Shown here: in pieces, positions 52,846-62,451 of the stretch
Numbering within the stretch: the stretch's first letter is position 1
Layout: each line of letters opens with the position of its first letter
Source of the DNA: Rhodococcus sp. IEGM 1381
GTDB lineage: Bacteria; Actinomycetota; Actinomycetes; Mycobacteriales; Mycobacteriaceae
Assembly: GCF_030056795.1 (NCBI RefSeq)
Contig: NZ_JASHKQ010000001.1
Coordinates: 1,612,001-1,676,000 of the forward strand
DNA: 64,000 nucleotides
Direction: 5' to 3'
The notes under the pieces: generated by a model
Seen by the model: only the letters and a program-made list of their open reading frames with translations
Told to the model about the DNA's origin: nothing
The model's database searches: none
Position numbers and translations under genes: made by a program

Positions 52846-52955
52846 GGTTCCTCCGTCTTGTCGGGTATCGGGCGAATGTGCGATACCGAATGCGACGAAC
52901 GGTAGTGACCCGGGTCACTCCACGAATACCCCCGAATGGGGGAGTGGTCGAGGGG

Positions 52956-53259
52956 CTACTCCCAGTGGGCGATCTCTGCGGCCGCACGGTGGGTTTGTTC
53001 GAGGAAGGCCCGCAACAGCGCATCGGGATCCTCGGCACCACGCACCGCGGCACAGGTCAGGACGTCTCCCCGAGAAGCGCGTGACGGCGAGATCGAAGGC
53101 GCCCCAAAAGAAATGGACCGGGCTGGACTTGCCGCGAAACTCGGAGAACACGCGATGTGCGCTGACGAGGGCACGCCAGAACGTCTCGATCGCGTCCGCG
53201 TCGCAGGAGGCGCGCGGGGTGATGATGCACGCATCCCCCGGTGGAAGACCATAGCTCTG
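52956..53259 (-). pseudogene. DUF5996 remnant
   Basis: A fragment of a roughly 300-residue DUF5996 gene. One frame reads DAIETFWRALVSAHRVFSEF and then SPVHFFWGAFDLAVTRFSGR, the family's most conserved stretch. It then jumps, with a frame change, straight to the usual C-terminus DPDALLRAFLEQTHRAAAEI ending in HWE and a TAG at 52958-52956. About 80-90 residues between are missing, and a TAG at 53262-53260 cuts the upstream end. Both the N-terminal half and an internal block are gone, so no function is expected. Confidence 0.75.
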
Positions 53260-53349
53260 CTAGCTCAGGCGCGCCTCAGGGTTCGCCGGTACCGTGACCC
53301 CAGGGGCGAGACGCGTGTGGCAGCGGTCAGGGAAGAAGAGGTGATCGGC

Positions 53350-54171
53350 GTGTCTACAGACCACAATCGGGATGTGTTCGACAGTGTCCGGGTGGCCGCG
53401 GCCTACGTGGAGTACGCCGGCCCCACCGATGGATTTCTCGACCGCGGGGAAGCAGCAGCGCTGGTCGCTGCGGCCGCGGTAGCGCGCGGAACGCCGGTGC
53501 TGGACGTCGGAGTGGGCAGTGGGCGAACCACGGCTCTGCTCCGACTCATGAGCGATCGCTATGTAGCGATCGACTACGCGCCCAACATGATCGATGCGTT
53601 CCGTCGGAATTTTCCGGACCTGCAGGCGCATGTGGCCGATGCGCGCAGTCTGACAGCTTTCGCCGACGGTGAGTTCGGCCTGATCGTGTTCAGCAACAAC
53701 GGAATAGACACCGTGACCCACGAGGAGCGCGGTCGGGTACTCGCAGAATTCAGACGACTTCTGGCGGATCCCGGAGTGTTGGTGTTTTCCACCCTCAACC
53801 GCAACGGACCGTCGTTCGGGGAGAAGCCGTTTCAACTGAGTAGGCCCACGCAGCGGTTCAGATTCTCGCCGAAACGGGCAGTGACGGTTATCGGGCGGAG
53901 GCTGCTCGATCCTGCCGGTGCTGTTCGCAGCGTGCGTAATTGGTGGTCGGCCAAATCCCGCGTCGACGATCGCGGATCATGGGCCATCGCTCCACTCGCT
54001 GCACACGATTTCGCGCCGTTCATGCACTTCACCACCGTGTCGGACGTGCGGTCGCTGGTGACGGGTGCCGGGTTCACGATCGTGGAGATCTTCGCCGACG
54101 ACGGTTCGATCGTGTCGGCCGATGCCGAGACGAGTTCGGCCGACAACTTCACGATCGTCGCGCACAAGTAA
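53350..54171 (+). CDS. Class I SAM-dependent methyltransferase
   Basis: A 273-residue methyltransferase. The SAM motif is VLDVGVGSGRTTALL, followed by YVAIDYAPNMIDAFRRNFPD and EFGLIVFSNNGIDTV. The segment after the core (WWSAKSRVDDRGSW...HFTTVSDVRSLVTGAGF) is the lid that sets substrate. Specificity is unknown. The GTG at 53350 with GAAGAGG upstream begins the domain; the open frame extends far upstream across the DUF5996 remnant and is not likely translated. Its stop lies 4 bases from the convergent SRPBCC gene. Confidence 0.82.
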   Translation: MSTDHNRDVFDSVRVAAAYVEYAGPTDGFLDRGEAAALVAAAAVARGTPVLDVGVGSGRTTALLRLMSDRYVAIDYAPNMIDAFRRNFPDLQAHVADARSLTAFADGEFGLIVFSNNGIDTVTHEERGRVLAEFRRLLADPGVLVFSTLNRNGPSFGEKPFQLSRPTQRFRFSPKRAVTVIGRRLLDPAGAVRSVRNWWSAKSRVDDRGSWAIAPLAAHDFAPFMHFTTVSDVRSLVTGAGFTIVEIFADDGSIVSADAETSSADNFTIVAHK

Positions 54172-54175
54172 GCCG

Positions 54176-54616
54176 TCAGTTCAACCGCTCGAGTGCTTCG
54201 GTCATCTTCTCCACGGTGTCCGGTGCCACTTTCGCCTCGAAACCCGCCTTCAGGAACGGACCGGCAACCTTTGCGGCACCGTTGAACTCGACCTGCGCGT
54301 GGTAGTCGATCCGCGTCGATCGGTCACCTTCCGCCGTCAGCGTGATGTCGTCGACGCTGGTGGCCGTCTTGTTCTTCCCTTCGAGCACGATGTGATTCGG
54401 CTCGTCCGTGACCAAGGTGTAGGTCAACTCCGTGGTGATACCGAACAGATTCGAGACGTTGTGCCACTGCGTTCCGACGTCGACCGGCCCGTCCGAAATC
54501 TGTGTGCAGCTCTGGGTTCCGGGATCCCACGACGGCGCGTTGGAAAAGTCGCGAAGGAAGGCGGCCGCCTTCTCGATCGGAACAGCGGCGGTGAAGGTGC
54601 GGGTGACGTCGACCAT
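54176..54616 (-). CDS. SRPBCC family protein (polyketide cyclase/START-like)
   Basis: A 146-residue helix-grip protein. Features are the opening VTRTFTAAVPIEKAAAFLRD, the strand pair ELTYTLVTDEPNHIVLEGKN and the long C-terminal helix TVEKMTEALERLN. The family binds hydrophobic ligands or acts in cyclisation and stress responses. It follows a second SRPBCC gene by 26 bases, so the two form a small operon with an undetermined lipid or aromatic ligand. Confidence 0.85.
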   Translation of the reverse strand: MVDVTRTFTAAVPIEKAAAFLRDFSNAPSWDPGTQSCTQISDGPVDVGTQWHNVSNLFGITTELTYTLVTDEPNHIVLEGKNKTATSVDDITLTAEGDRSTRIDYHAQVEFNGAAKVAGPFLKAGFEAKVAPDTVEKMTEALERLN

Positions 54617-54642
54617 GAGGGTTCTTTCCTGTCGTTGGGGGA

Positions 54643-55110
54643 TCAGTCTTCGGGCGGGACGCCGAGATGTTCGGCGAGACGGCGCATGGCGCCGACGATC
54701 TGGTCCTCGGTCACTCGGGGAAACCCGGCCATCTTGCGGAACTCGGGGTCGGTGACGCGCGACCAGTCGTACACCTGTGTCAGCGCTGTCCGGTCGTCGG
54801 CGACCTCCTCGAGTTCCCAGGACCACCGCGTGCCGCGAGGTTCCATGCCCTGGCGATTGGGAATCCAACCGATGTGTCGGTCCTGCTCGAACACGAACAC
54901 GGTGTTCTCCATGACGTATTCGCCCAGTTCCGGCTGGTACATATCCATCGCGAAGGTGTCGCCCACCGTCCGAAGCGGGGTCGGGTCGATTGCGCCACGC
55001 AGCATTTCCGAACCGTCGACCGCAGCCTGGACCTCGGGATTGGCGAGGGCGGTGAACACGGAGGCAGGGGGAGCGTCGATCACGCGCTGGACGGTCAACT
55101 CGTCGGTCAT
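54643..55110 (-). CDS. SRPBCC family protein
   Basis: A 155-residue helix-grip protein, different from its downstream neighbour. It opens with [20 protein letters not shown], has [20 protein letters not shown] in the sheet, and ends in a helix ([13 protein letters not shown]). Proteins like this are common and uncharacterised in actinobacteria. The ATG at 55110 follows AAAGG. The 191 bases to the divergent glutamine synthetase gene hold both promoters. Confidence 0.85.
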   Translation of the reverse strand: MTDELTVQRVIDAPPASVFTALANPEVQAAVDGSEMLRGAIDPTPLRTVGDTFAMDMYQPELGEYVMENTVFVFEQDRHIGWIPNRQGMEPRGTRWSWELEEVADDRTALTQVYDWSRVTDPEFRKMAGFPRVTEDQIVGAMRRLAEHLGVPPED

Positions 55111-55301
55111 GGAACACGCCTTTCAATTGTTCATGCTGGCTACGGAGTTACCCCCGTCGACGTGGAAGGAAACTCCGATCGCCGTTTTTGCCTCGCAGTG
55201 GACACAACGACGAAACACGACCGCCACGTCGCATTCGTACAGTCGCCGGGTCGGACTCCGCAAAATCCAGCTGTGGAGCAGCACCTTGTCAAGGGGTAGC
55301 C

Positions 55302-57482
55302 ATGAGTGGAAATACCGTACGCCTGCAGGCGATCAAAGACGTCGAGGCGTATGTGCCGCCTGCGGTCAGCTTCGTCGGAGACGAAAAGCCGGGTGAGATC
55401 TTCGGTGAGAACGTCTTCAGCAAGGTCGTGATGCAGAAGCGTCTGCCCAAATCGGTCTTCAAGTCCGTGATGGCGACGATCGACAAGGGCAAGAAGCTCG
55501 ATCCCATGGTCGCCGACGCTGTCGCGTCGGCGATGAAGGACTGGGCCCTGGAGAAGGGTGCGACCCATTACGCGCACGTCTTCTACCCGCTCACCGGGTT
55601 GACGGCCGAGAAGCACGACAGCTTCTTCGACCCCGTCGGTGACGGCAGTGCGCTAGCCGAGTTCGCAGGCAAGACGCTGATCCAGGGCGAGCCCGACGCG
55701 TCGAGCTTCCCCAACGGCGGTCTGCGCAACACGTTCGAGGCTCGCGGATACACCGGCTGGGACGTCACCAGCCCGGCGTACGTTCTCGAGAACCCGAACG
55801 GCAATACCCTGTGCATCCCGACGGTGTTCGTCTCGATGACCGGTGAGGCGCTCGACCACAAGACGCCGTTGCTGCGTTCGCAGCAGGCCATGGGCGGTCA
55901 CGCCGAGCGCATCCTGAAGTTGTTCGGGCACGAGAACATCGAGAACATCGTCTCCTTCTGCGGTCCTGAGCAGGAGTACTTCCTCGTCGACCGGCACTTC
56001 TTCCTGGCCCGTCCGGACCTGCTCAACGCCGGTCGCACCCTGTTCGGATCGAAGCCGCCCAAGGGCCAGGAATTCGACGATCATTACTTCGGAGCCATCC
56101 CCGAGCGCGTACTCGGCTTCATGATGGACACCGAGCGTGAGCTGTTCAAGCTCGGTATCCCGGCCAAGACTCGGCACAACGAAGTCGCCCCCGGACAGTT
56201 CGAGATCGCGCCGATGTTCGAGCGCGGCAACATCGCAGCCGATCACCAGCAGCTGTTGATGACGACGTTCAAGACGATCGCCAAGAAGCACGGGATGGAG
56301 TGTCTGTTCCACGAGAAGCCGTTCGAGGGCGTCAACGGCTCGGGCAAGCACGTCAACTTCTCGCTCGGCAACTCCGAGCTCGGTTCGCTGCTCGTTCCCG
56401 GCGACAACCCACACGACAACGCGCAGTTCCTGGTCTTCTGCGCCGCCGTCATCCGCGCGGTACACAAGTACGGTGGTTTGCTGCGCGCCTCGGTGGCGTC
56501 GGCGACCAACGATCATCGTCTCGGAGCCAACGAGGCTCCGCCCGCGATCATCTCGATCTTCCTCGGTGATCAGCTGGCAGACGTGTTCGATCAGATCGCC
56601 AAGGGTGCAGCCACGTCCTCGAAGGACAAGGGCACCATGATGATCGGTGCCGATACCCTGCCGATCCTGCCGACCGACCCGGGCGATCGAAACCGCACGT
56701 CGCCGTTCGCGTTCACCGGCAACCGGTTCGAGTTCCGTGCCCCCGGCTCGATGCAGACCGTCAACGGCCCGATGGTCACGATCAACACGATCATGGCCGA
56801 GGCGCTCGATTACATGGCGACCAACCTCGAGGCCGCCGTCGCCGACGGCACCGATTTCGACACTGTCGTGCAGAACCTGCTGACGGAGATCATCACCGAA
56901 CACGGTGCAGTGGTGTTCAACGGTGATGGTTACTCGGACAACTGGCAGGTCGAGGCCGAGGCACGCGGACTACCGAATCTGCGTACCACCCTCGACGCGT
57001 TGCCGGAGTTGATCTCCGAGTCGGCAATGGAACTGTTCGAGAAGTACAAGGTGTTCAATCACCGAGAGATGCACTCGCGCTACGAGATCGGGCTCGAGCA
57101 GTACGCGCTGACGGTGTTCGTCGAAGCTCGCCTGACGCTGGAGATGGGCCAGACGTCCATCCTGCCCGCGGCGGTGCGCTATCAGACGGAACTGGCGCAG
57201 AACGTCAGCGCGCTCAAGGGTGCAGGCGTCGACGACGTGGACATGACTGCGCTGCAAGCAGTCTCGGCACCACTGTCGGAGCTGCGCGCAGCGTTGGCGA
57301 CGTTGAAGGGGGCGCTGGAGGCCGACCCGGGCGGCGACGCACTGGCCGAGGCCATGCATGCCAAGGACGAACTGCTGCCCGCCATGGCGGCGGTCCGCTC
57401 GGCGGCAGACACACTCGAGGCCATGGTGGCCGACGATCTCTGGCCGCTGCCGACGTACCAGGAGATGCTGTACATCCTGTGA
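55302..57482 (+). CDS. glnN: Type III glutamine synthetase (GlnN)
   Basis: A 726-residue ligase that makes glutamine from glutamate, ammonia and ATP. The length, the domain order and the segments [12 protein letters not shown] and [20 protein letters not shown] are specific to type III enzymes, which are much larger than the usual type I. The [13 protein letters not shown] and [15 protein letters not shown] regions hold metal and substrate ligands. The start at 55302 has AAGGGG upstream. Type III enzymes are often induced by nitrogen limitation; no obvious GlnR box was identified by eye. A hairpin element directly follows the stop. Confidence 0.94.
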   Translation: MSGNTVRLQAIKDVEAYVPPAVSFVGDEKPGEIFGENVFSKVVMQKRLPKSVFKSVMATIDKGKKLDPMVADAVASAMKDWALEKGATHYAHVFYPLTGLTAEKHDSFFDPVGDGSALAEFAGKTLIQGEPDASSFPNGGLRNTFEARGYTGWDVTSPAYVLENPNGNTLCIPTVFVSMTGEALDHKTPLLRSQQAMGGHAERILKLFGHENIENIVSFCGPEQEYFLVDRHFFLARPDLLNAGRTLFGSKPPKGQEFDDHYFGAIPERVLGFMMDTERELFKLGIPAKTRHNEVAPGQFEIAPMFERGNIAADHQQLLMTTFKTIAKKHGMECLFHEKPFEGVNGSGKHVNFSLGNSELGSLLVPGDNPHDNAQFLVFCAAVIRAVHKYGGLLRASVASATNDHRLGANEAPPAIISIFLGDQLADVFDQIAKGAATSSKDKGTMMIGADTLPILPTDPGDRNRTSPFAFTGNRFEFRAPGSMQTVNGPMVTINTIMAEALDYMATNLEAAVADGTDFDTVVQNLLTEIITEHGAVVFNGDGYSDNWQVEAEARGLPNLRTTLDALPELISESAMELFEKYKVFNHREMHSRYEIGLEQYALTVFVEARLTLEMGQTSILPAAVRYQTELAQNVSALKGAGVDDVDMTALQAVSAPLSELRAALATLKGALEADPGGDALAEAMHAKDELLPAMAAVRSAADTLEAMVADDLWPLPTYQEMLYIL

Positions 57483-57493
57483 GTGCGCTCCGC

Positions 57494-57542
57494 GCAGTGG
57501 TGCGGCTCAATGCCCTCTGGGGGACTTGGCCACACCACTGCG
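57494..57542. repeat. Hairpin repeat element, copy A (after glnN)
   Basis: A 49-base imperfect palindrome starting at GCAGTGGTG and ending CACCACTGCG, with a loop region containing GCCCTCTGGGG. It matches copy B (58721-58769) at about 37 of 49 positions with no gaps, and most differences keep the stem paired. It starts 12 bases after the glnN stop and probably works as a terminator. Confidence 0.7.
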
Positions 57543-57637
57543 TGAGCAATGTCTCGGATCGGAATAGCTTCGTAGATCTCGATCGTTCGAGTGATGAGTG
57601 GCAAAGACTGTGCACGCACTCGTGAGGAGAGAGATCC

Positions 57638-58711
57638 ATGAAGTTGTTTTCCCCGTTGGCGCTCGGCGACCTGAAGCTCGACAACCGGTTGGTTATGGCT
57701 CCGCTCACGCGGACGCGTTCCGGCCAGGACGGCGTGCCGGGTCCGCTGGTGGTCGAGCACTACAAGCAGCGCGCTTCCCTGGGTCTGATCGTCAGTGAAG
57801 GCACCTACCCGAGCCACGCGGGCCAGGGCTTCCCAGGTCAGCCCGGTTTGGTGACCGATGAGCAGATCGAGGGTTGGCGCAACGTCGCCGACGCAGTGCA
57901 CGCCGACGGCGGACTGATCGTCGCTCAGGTGATGCATGCCGGTCGGGTTACCCACGAGGCGACGACGGGTGGCCGCGAGGTCGTCGGGCCCAGCGCCATC
58001 GCTATCGACGGCGAGACTCACACGTACGAGGGCAAGAAGGCCTACCCCACCCCGCGCGCCCTGCGGGAGGACGAACTGCCCTCGGTGATCGCCGATTTCG
58101 TACAGGCATCGAAGAACGCAATTGCCGCCGGAATGGACGGCGTCGAGATTCATGGCGCCAACGGGTACCTGCTGCACGAGTTCCTCTCGCCCGCATCGAA
58201 CCAGCGGGACGACGCATACGGCGGCTCGCCGGAGAACCGTGCGCGCTTCGTTGCCGAGGTGGTCGAGGCAGTGGTCGCCGCCCTGGGAGCAGGCAAGGTG
58301 GGAATTCGTATCTCACCAGCGCACAACATTCAGGATGCCCTCGAGACGGACGCCGACGACGTGCGTGCCACCTACCGCGCGTTGGTCGACCGAATCGCAC
58401 CGTTGGGCCTGGCGTATCTCAGTGTGCTGCACAAGGATCCGGCCGGTGAGCTGGTTCAGGATCTGCGGCAGGCGTTCGGCGGGTCTGTGCTGGTCAACAG
58501 CGGCTTCGGTGAGATCACCAGCCGCGACGAGGCGCTCTCGCTCCTGGACAACGGAATCGGTGACGCCATCGTCGTCGGCCGCCCGGCGATCGCCAACCCC
58601 GACCTCGCCTACCGCTGGCGCGAGGATCTACCGCTGAACGAGCCCGATCAGAGCACCTTCTACACCGATGGTGCCAAGGGCTACACGGATTACCCGGCCC
58701 TGCAGCACTGA
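57638..58711 (+). CDS. Old Yellow Enzyme family oxidoreductase (NemA-like)
   Basis: A 357-residue FMN-dependent ene-reductase. The barrel begins with LFSPLALGDLKLDNRLVMAP, the substrate His-x-x-Asn pair lies in VEIHGANGYLLHEFLSPASN, and QRDDAYGGSPENRARF follows, with FMN-phosphate contacts in NSGFGEI and VVGRPAIANPDL. It reduces activated C=C bonds with NAD(P)H; relatives act on maleimides, nitrate esters and enones. GAGGAGAG precedes the ATG. It is probably a separate unit between two copies of the hairpin element. Confidence 0.92.
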   Translation: MKLFSPLALGDLKLDNRLVMAPLTRTRSGQDGVPGPLVVEHYKQRASLGLIVSEGTYPSHAGQGFPGQPGLVTDEQIEGWRNVADAVHADGGLIVAQVMHAGRVTHEATTGGREVVGPSAIAIDGETHTYEGKKAYPTPRALREDELPSVIADFVQASKNAIAAGMDGVEIHGANGYLLHEFLSPASNQRDDAYGGSPENRARFVAEVVEAVVAALGAGKVGIRISPAHNIQDALETDADDVRATYRALVDRIAPLGLAYLSVLHKDPAGELVQDLRQAFGGSVLVNSGFGEITSRDEALSLLDNGIGDAIVVGRPAIANPDLAYRWREDLPLNEPDQSTFYTDGAKGYTDYPALQH

Positions 58712-58720
58712 GTGCCTGCG

Positions 58721-58769
58721 GCAGTGGTGTGCTCGAGTGCCTTCTGGGGCGCCTGAGCACACCACTGCG
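58721..58769. repeat. Hairpin repeat element, copy B (after the OYE gene)
   Basis: A 49-base palindromic element with perfect 14-base arms (58721-58734 and 58755-58768), the same length as copy A and starting 10 bases after the OYE stop. It lies between convergent genes (the OYE stop at 58711 and the TctA stop at 58780), so it can terminate both. Confidence 0.75.
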
Positions 58770-58779
58770 CGGGGCGCAC

Positions 58780-60285
58780 TCAGAAGTCTGCGGTTTTACG
58801 GGCCCGGATCTTGCTGACGATCGAGAACACCACGGCGATGACCATCAGTGCGTACAGCACGATGGTGATGCCGCTGCTGACGAGGATCGACGGGTCGCCC
58901 TCGCTGACGGCCAACGCGCGTCGGAGCGATTCCTCGGCGAGCGGGCCCAGGATCACCGCGATCAACACCGGTGCGAGTGGAATCTCGTAGCGCCGCATCA
59001 TGAATCCGACGATGCCGAGTCCGAGCATGAAGATCAGATCCACGATCGCCGCACTCGACGCGTAGACGCCGAGGGCGGCGAACACCGAGATTCCGGCGTA
59101 GAGGTAGTTCTTCGGGATCTTCAGCAGCTGCGCCCACAGCGGTGCGAACGGCAAGTTGAGGATCAGCAGGACGATCATCGCCACGAACAGGCTGGCCAGC
59201 AGAGCCCAGACGATGTCGCCGCTGCGCTCGAACAGCAGGGGTCCGGGCTGCATGCCGTACTGCTGGAAGGCCGCCAACATGATCGCGGCCGTCGCCGACG
59301 TCGGCAGCCCCAGAGCCAATAGCGCACCCATTGCTGTTCCGGCCGTAGAGTTTCCCGCTGCCTCGGGCCCGGCCACGCCACGGATGGCACCCTTGCCGAA
59401 CATCGGCTTCGCGCGCTTGCGGTCCAGCCTGCGCTCGGTGCCGTAGGCCAGGAAGCTCGGTACCTCGGCACCGCCTGCGGGGATCACGCCGAACGGCACA
59501 CCGAATGCCGTGCCGCGCAGCCAGGCCGGCAACGCGTCGCGGAATTCAGCCTTGCTCAACCAGGGGCGGCCCTGCGATTTGATCAGGGTGCGGTCCTCGG
59601 GACGCCCGATCTTCGACGCGATGTGGATGACCTCGCCGAGAGCGAGCATCGCCACGGTGATGACGACGATGTGGATGCCGTCGAACAGGGCCGGTACTTC
59701 GAAGGTGAATCGGGAAGCGCCCGAGGGGCCGTCGATACCGATCACGGCCAAGGTGAGGCCGATCAGCAGTGCGGTCAGACCCTTGAGGGCGGAGTCCGAG
59801 ACCACCGCCGACGTCGCGATGAACGCGAACACCGCCAGCGCGAGATATTCGGCGGGTCCGAAGTTGGTCGCCAGCGCGGCAAGCGTCGGGGCGAAGAACA
59901 CGACCAGGGTTGTCGCGACGATGCCGCCGATGAATGCACCGATGGCCGAGGTGGCCAAAGCCTGTGGCGCGCGGCCGTTCTTGGCCATGCGATGACCCTC
60001 GAACGTACCTGCAATGGCCGTGCTGTTGCCTGGGGTGTTCATCAGGATGCCGGAGATCGAATCGCCGAACAGGCCGCCGAAATACACGCCGGCGAACATG
60101 ATCAATGCGGCAGTGGGGTCGAGGGTGAAGGTGACCGGCAGCAGCAGGGCCACCGCCATGGCAGAGCCGAGACCGGGTAGGACGCCCACGGCGGTGCCCA
60201 GCAACGCGCCGACGAACACCCACACCAGGTTCATCGGAGTCAGCGCGGTGCCGAACCCGTCGAGAAGATTGCTCAATGAATCCAT
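58780..60285 (-). CDS. tctA: Tripartite tricarboxylate transporter large membrane subunit TctA
   Basis: A 501-residue membrane protein with about eleven or twelve segments. TctA signatures are GVLPGLGSAMAVALLLPVTF, the GVYFGGLFGDSISGILMNTP stretch and LALGLPTSATAAIMLAAF. Together with TctB and the extracytoplasmic TctC it forms a secondary, ion-driven importer for tricarboxylates or other carboxylic acids. It starts 16 bases after TctB. The usual TctDE two-component regulator is absent from the window. Confidence 0.93.
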   Translation of the reverse strand: MDSLSNLLDGFGTALTPMNLVWVFVGALLGTAVGVLPGLGSAMAVALLLPVTFTLDPTAALIMFAGVYFGGLFGDSISGILMNTPGNSTAIAGTFEGHRMAKNGRAPQALATSAIGAFIGGIVATTLVVFFAPTLAALATNFGPAEYLALAVFAFIATSAVVSDSALKGLTALLIGLTLAVIGIDGPSGASRFTFEVPALFDGIHIVVITVAMLALGEVIHIASKIGRPEDRTLIKSQGRPWLSKAEFRDALPAWLRGTAFGVPFGVIPAGGAEVPSFLAYGTERRLDRKRAKPMFGKGAIRGVAGPEAAGNSTAGTAMGALLALGLPTSATAAIMLAAFQQYGMQPGPLLFERSGDIVWALLASLFVAMIVLLILNLPFAPLWAQLLKIPKNYLYAGISVFAALGVYASSAAIVDLIFMLGLGIVGFMMRRYEIPLAPVLIAVILGPLAEESLRRALAVSEGDPSILVSSGITIVLYALMVIAVVFSIVSKIRARKTADF

Positions 60286-60301
60286 CGAAAATTCAGCTCC
60301 G

Positions 60302-60832
60302 TCAGAAGATCTGGGCGAGGACGCCGCCGGGCAAGGTCAGGCCGAGGCCCGCGGAGAATGCAATCTGAACGGCGCTCGAGACCAGCAGCGCCACGGCCGC
60401 GTCGAACACGTACCGGCGACCACCCAACCCGATCGAGACGCCCCAGAACAGCAACGCTCCGGCGAGAACCCAGCCGAGTGGGTCGAGGAGGGCGATGAAC
60501 AAGGCCACCGATCCGACGGTGATCGACAGGGTGCGCCAATTGCTCACGGTGCCGGTGTGCGGATTACCGTCGGCGTCGACTCCGCGGTCGATCACGTCGG
60601 GCTTGACCATCAGTTGGATGGTGATCAACAGCGCGACCACGAAGCAGCCGCCGGCGACGATGGCCGGAAAGACCTGTGGGCCAGGGGAGGTGGCGGTGGG
60701 TGGAACCTCCATGGTGACGGTTCCGTAGACCAGAAATGCTCCGAGTGCGACGAGCAGCGTCGGAACGACCAGCCCACTGCGGCCCGTCCAGAAGGATCGG
60801 GACGTGTCCGTGTCGGTAGTCGTCGTTGTCAT
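60302..60832 (-). CDS. tctB: Tripartite tricarboxylate transporter small membrane subunit TctB
   Basis: A 176-residue membrane protein with four hydrophobic segments, the normal size for TctB. Features are the TSPGPQVFPAIVAGGCFVVA segment and LDPLGWVLAGALLFWGVSIG. The ATG at 60832 overlaps the TctC stop by ATGA. TctB is poorly conserved, and the assignment rests mainly on topology and its place between tctC and tctA. Confidence 0.88.
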   Translation of the reverse strand: MTTTTTDTDTSRSFWTGRSGLVVPTLLVALGAFLVYGTVTMEVPPTATSPGPQVFPAIVAGGCFVVALLITIQLMVKPDVIDRGVDADGNPHTGTVSNWRTLSITVGSVALFIALLDPLGWVLAGALLFWGVSIGLGGRRYVFDAAVALLVSSAVQIAFSAGLGLTLPGGVLAQIF

Positions 60833-61818
60833 ACCAGCCCCAGTTCTTCGAGAATTGCGGTGATGCGTGCCTGCTCGATCTCGAGGAAGTCTCGGAATTC
60901 GTCTCCCGTTACAACCGATTCCTTCCAACGGTTGCGTTCTACGGCCGTCGCCCATTGCTCGGTCTCGACCATCTCGGCGACAATGTCGACGAGAGTCTGC
61001 CGGTCCTCGTCCGAGATCCCCGGGGGCGCAACGATTCCACGCCAGTTCACCAGGTCGACGTTGTAGCCCTGTTCGATGAACGTATCCACGTCGAATCCCT
61101 CGAGCGGCTCGGGTGAGGCCACGGCGAGGGCACGCACGTTGCCGGCCTCGATCTGATCGCGGAAGTCGTTGAAGCCACTGACCGCTACGCCGACGGTGTT
61201 GGACAGCAGTGACGTCAGTACCTCACCGCCACCGGAGTAGGCGATGTAATTGATTGCGGCAGGGTCGATGTCGGCTTCCTGTGCCAACTGGCCCGCGACG
61301 ATGTGATCGATGCCGCCGAGGGAGCCGCCGCCGATGGGGAGGCCACCGGGGTTGGCTCGCCAGGCGTCGATCATATCCTCGAGATTCTGGATCGGTGAAT
61401 CCTTGGGGACGACGAACACCTCGAAGTCCTCGGCGAGTTTGGCGATCGGCACCGTGTCGGCCAAGGTGGTATCGGAGTTGTTGATCGCGATGCCGCCGAG
61501 CATGACGGTGCCGGTGATCATGACGGTTGTCGCTTGGCCGCTGAGGTTGTCGAGTTGGCTCAGGCCGATGGTGCCGCCTGCCCCTGGAACGTTGACGACC
61601 TGTGCGTTGTTGACGATGCTGTCGCTGCGCAGCGCCTGCTGTGCTTCGCGGGCGACAAGGTCCCAGCCTCCGCCCGCGGCGGCCGGGGCGATCAGTGTCA
61701 GCTTGGCGCGGGCGTCGGAGCCGCTGGCGCTGCTAGCGGCATCGATGCCCGCTACGGTCACCGCTCCCACCACCGCCAGCGCACCGAACGTTCGTAGCAG
61801 TGTGGGCGATAACGCCAT
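60829..61818 (-). CDS. tctC: Tripartite tricarboxylate transporter substrate-binding protein TctC
   Basis: A 329-residue extracytoplasmic receptor of the Bug/TctC family. A signal-like N-terminus (LLRTFGALAVVGAVTVAG) is followed by LTLIAPAAAGGGWDLVAREA and the NVPGAGGTIGLSQL loop that binds the ligand carboxylate in family members. No lipobox cysteine is present, so it is secreted or membrane-anchored by an uncleaved signal. The ligand is probably a carboxylic acid such as citrate. Confidence 0.9.
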   Translation of the reverse strand: MALSPTLLRTFGALAVVGAVTVAGIDAASSASGSDARAKLTLIAPAAAGGGWDLVAREAQQALRSDSIVNNAQVVNVPGAGGTIGLSQLDNLSGQATTVMITGTVMLGGIAINNSDTTLADTVPIAKLAEDFEVFVVPKDSPIQNLEDMIDAWRANPGGLPIGGGSLGGIDHIVAGQLAQEADIDPAAINYIAYSGGGEVLTSLLSNTVGVAVSGFNDFRDQIEAGNVRALAVASPEPLEGFDVDTFIEQGYNVDLVNWRGIVAPPGISDEDRQTLVDIVAEMVETEQWATAVERNRWKESVVTGDEFRDFLEIEQARITAILEELGLV

Positions 61819-61934
61819 CAGAAGCCTCTCGTGTGGTGTGTCACAGCGACAGGTTAGATACAGTTTGTCCGATTAGTCCAGTTCACAAATCTCCGAGGGT
61901 TGTCCTCGGTTGACTCGAGCAAACGGGAGACACC

Positions 61935-62327
61935 GTGTCGGAAGCAAGCGCAGTGGCAGTGGCGATGAGCAATACTCCAGAAGGGCAAGAAGCGTTGCGG
62001 CGCGGTGCCGCCGAGGCCGAGCTGCGTCAGGCCCCGCTGGTCGTATTGTCTGTGCTGGAACGAGATTCGGTGTCGGCAGAGGATCGAACCGCGGCGCAGG
62101 CCGAGGTGGAGCGGACGCTGCCGGGAGCGGCGACGACCGTGCGCGTCGAACCGGACGGCGGTGACCCGGCCGGCGCATTGGTCGATCTCGTTGCCGACGT
62201 CGGTGCGGGCATGGTCGTCATCGGCTCCAAGCGTCGATCCGCAGTAGGCAAGTTTCTGATGGGCAGCACCGTTCAGCGAGTGTTGCTGGACTGCCCGGTT
62301 CCCGTCCTCGTCGTGAAGGCGCCATGA
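61935..62327 (+). CDS. Universal stress protein (UspA family)
   Basis: A 130-residue single Usp domain. The ATP-binding signature is complete: VVIGSKRRSAVGKFLMGSTV, then CPVPVLVV. The usual N-terminal strand (VAVAMSNTPEGQEALRRG) is present. Such proteins bind ATP and accumulate in stress. The GTG at 61935 starts the domain. It is divergent from the tct operon and 120 bases upstream of the CNNM gene. Confidence 0.88.
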   Translation: MSEASAVAVAMSNTPEGQEALRRGAAEAELRQAPLVVLSVLERDSVSAEDRTAAQAEVERTLPGAATTVRVEPDGGDPAGALVDLVADVGAGMVVIGSKRRSAVGKFLMGSTVQRVLLDCPVPVLVVKAP

Positions 62328-62373
62328 CCCGGTAGGATCGGACAAACTTCCCATCACACGACCCCGAGGAATC

Positions 62374-62451
62374 ATGGACAGCGATAGACCCGGGCCGGAC
62401 ACGGCTCCCCGCACCACAGCTACTACGTGCGAGGCGGTGTCCGGCGAATGA
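62374..62451 (+). CDS. Possible 25-residue leader peptide coupled to the CNNM gene
   Basis: An ATG at 62374 with GAGGA just upstream opens a 25-codon frame (MDSDRPGPDTAPRTTATTCE, then AVSGE). Its stop overlaps the ATG of the next gene as ATGA. The peptide has no recognisable domain. Since the CNNM start has only a weak ribosome site at long spacing, this short frame could feed it ribosomes by coupling. Confidence 0.35.
   Translation: MDSDRPGPDTAPRTTATTCEAVSGE

Noticed and set aside
55653-56903. 416-codon minus-strand frame opposite glnN
   Set aside because: It is a shadow of the well-conserved type III glutamine synthetase, as often seen in high-GC genomes.
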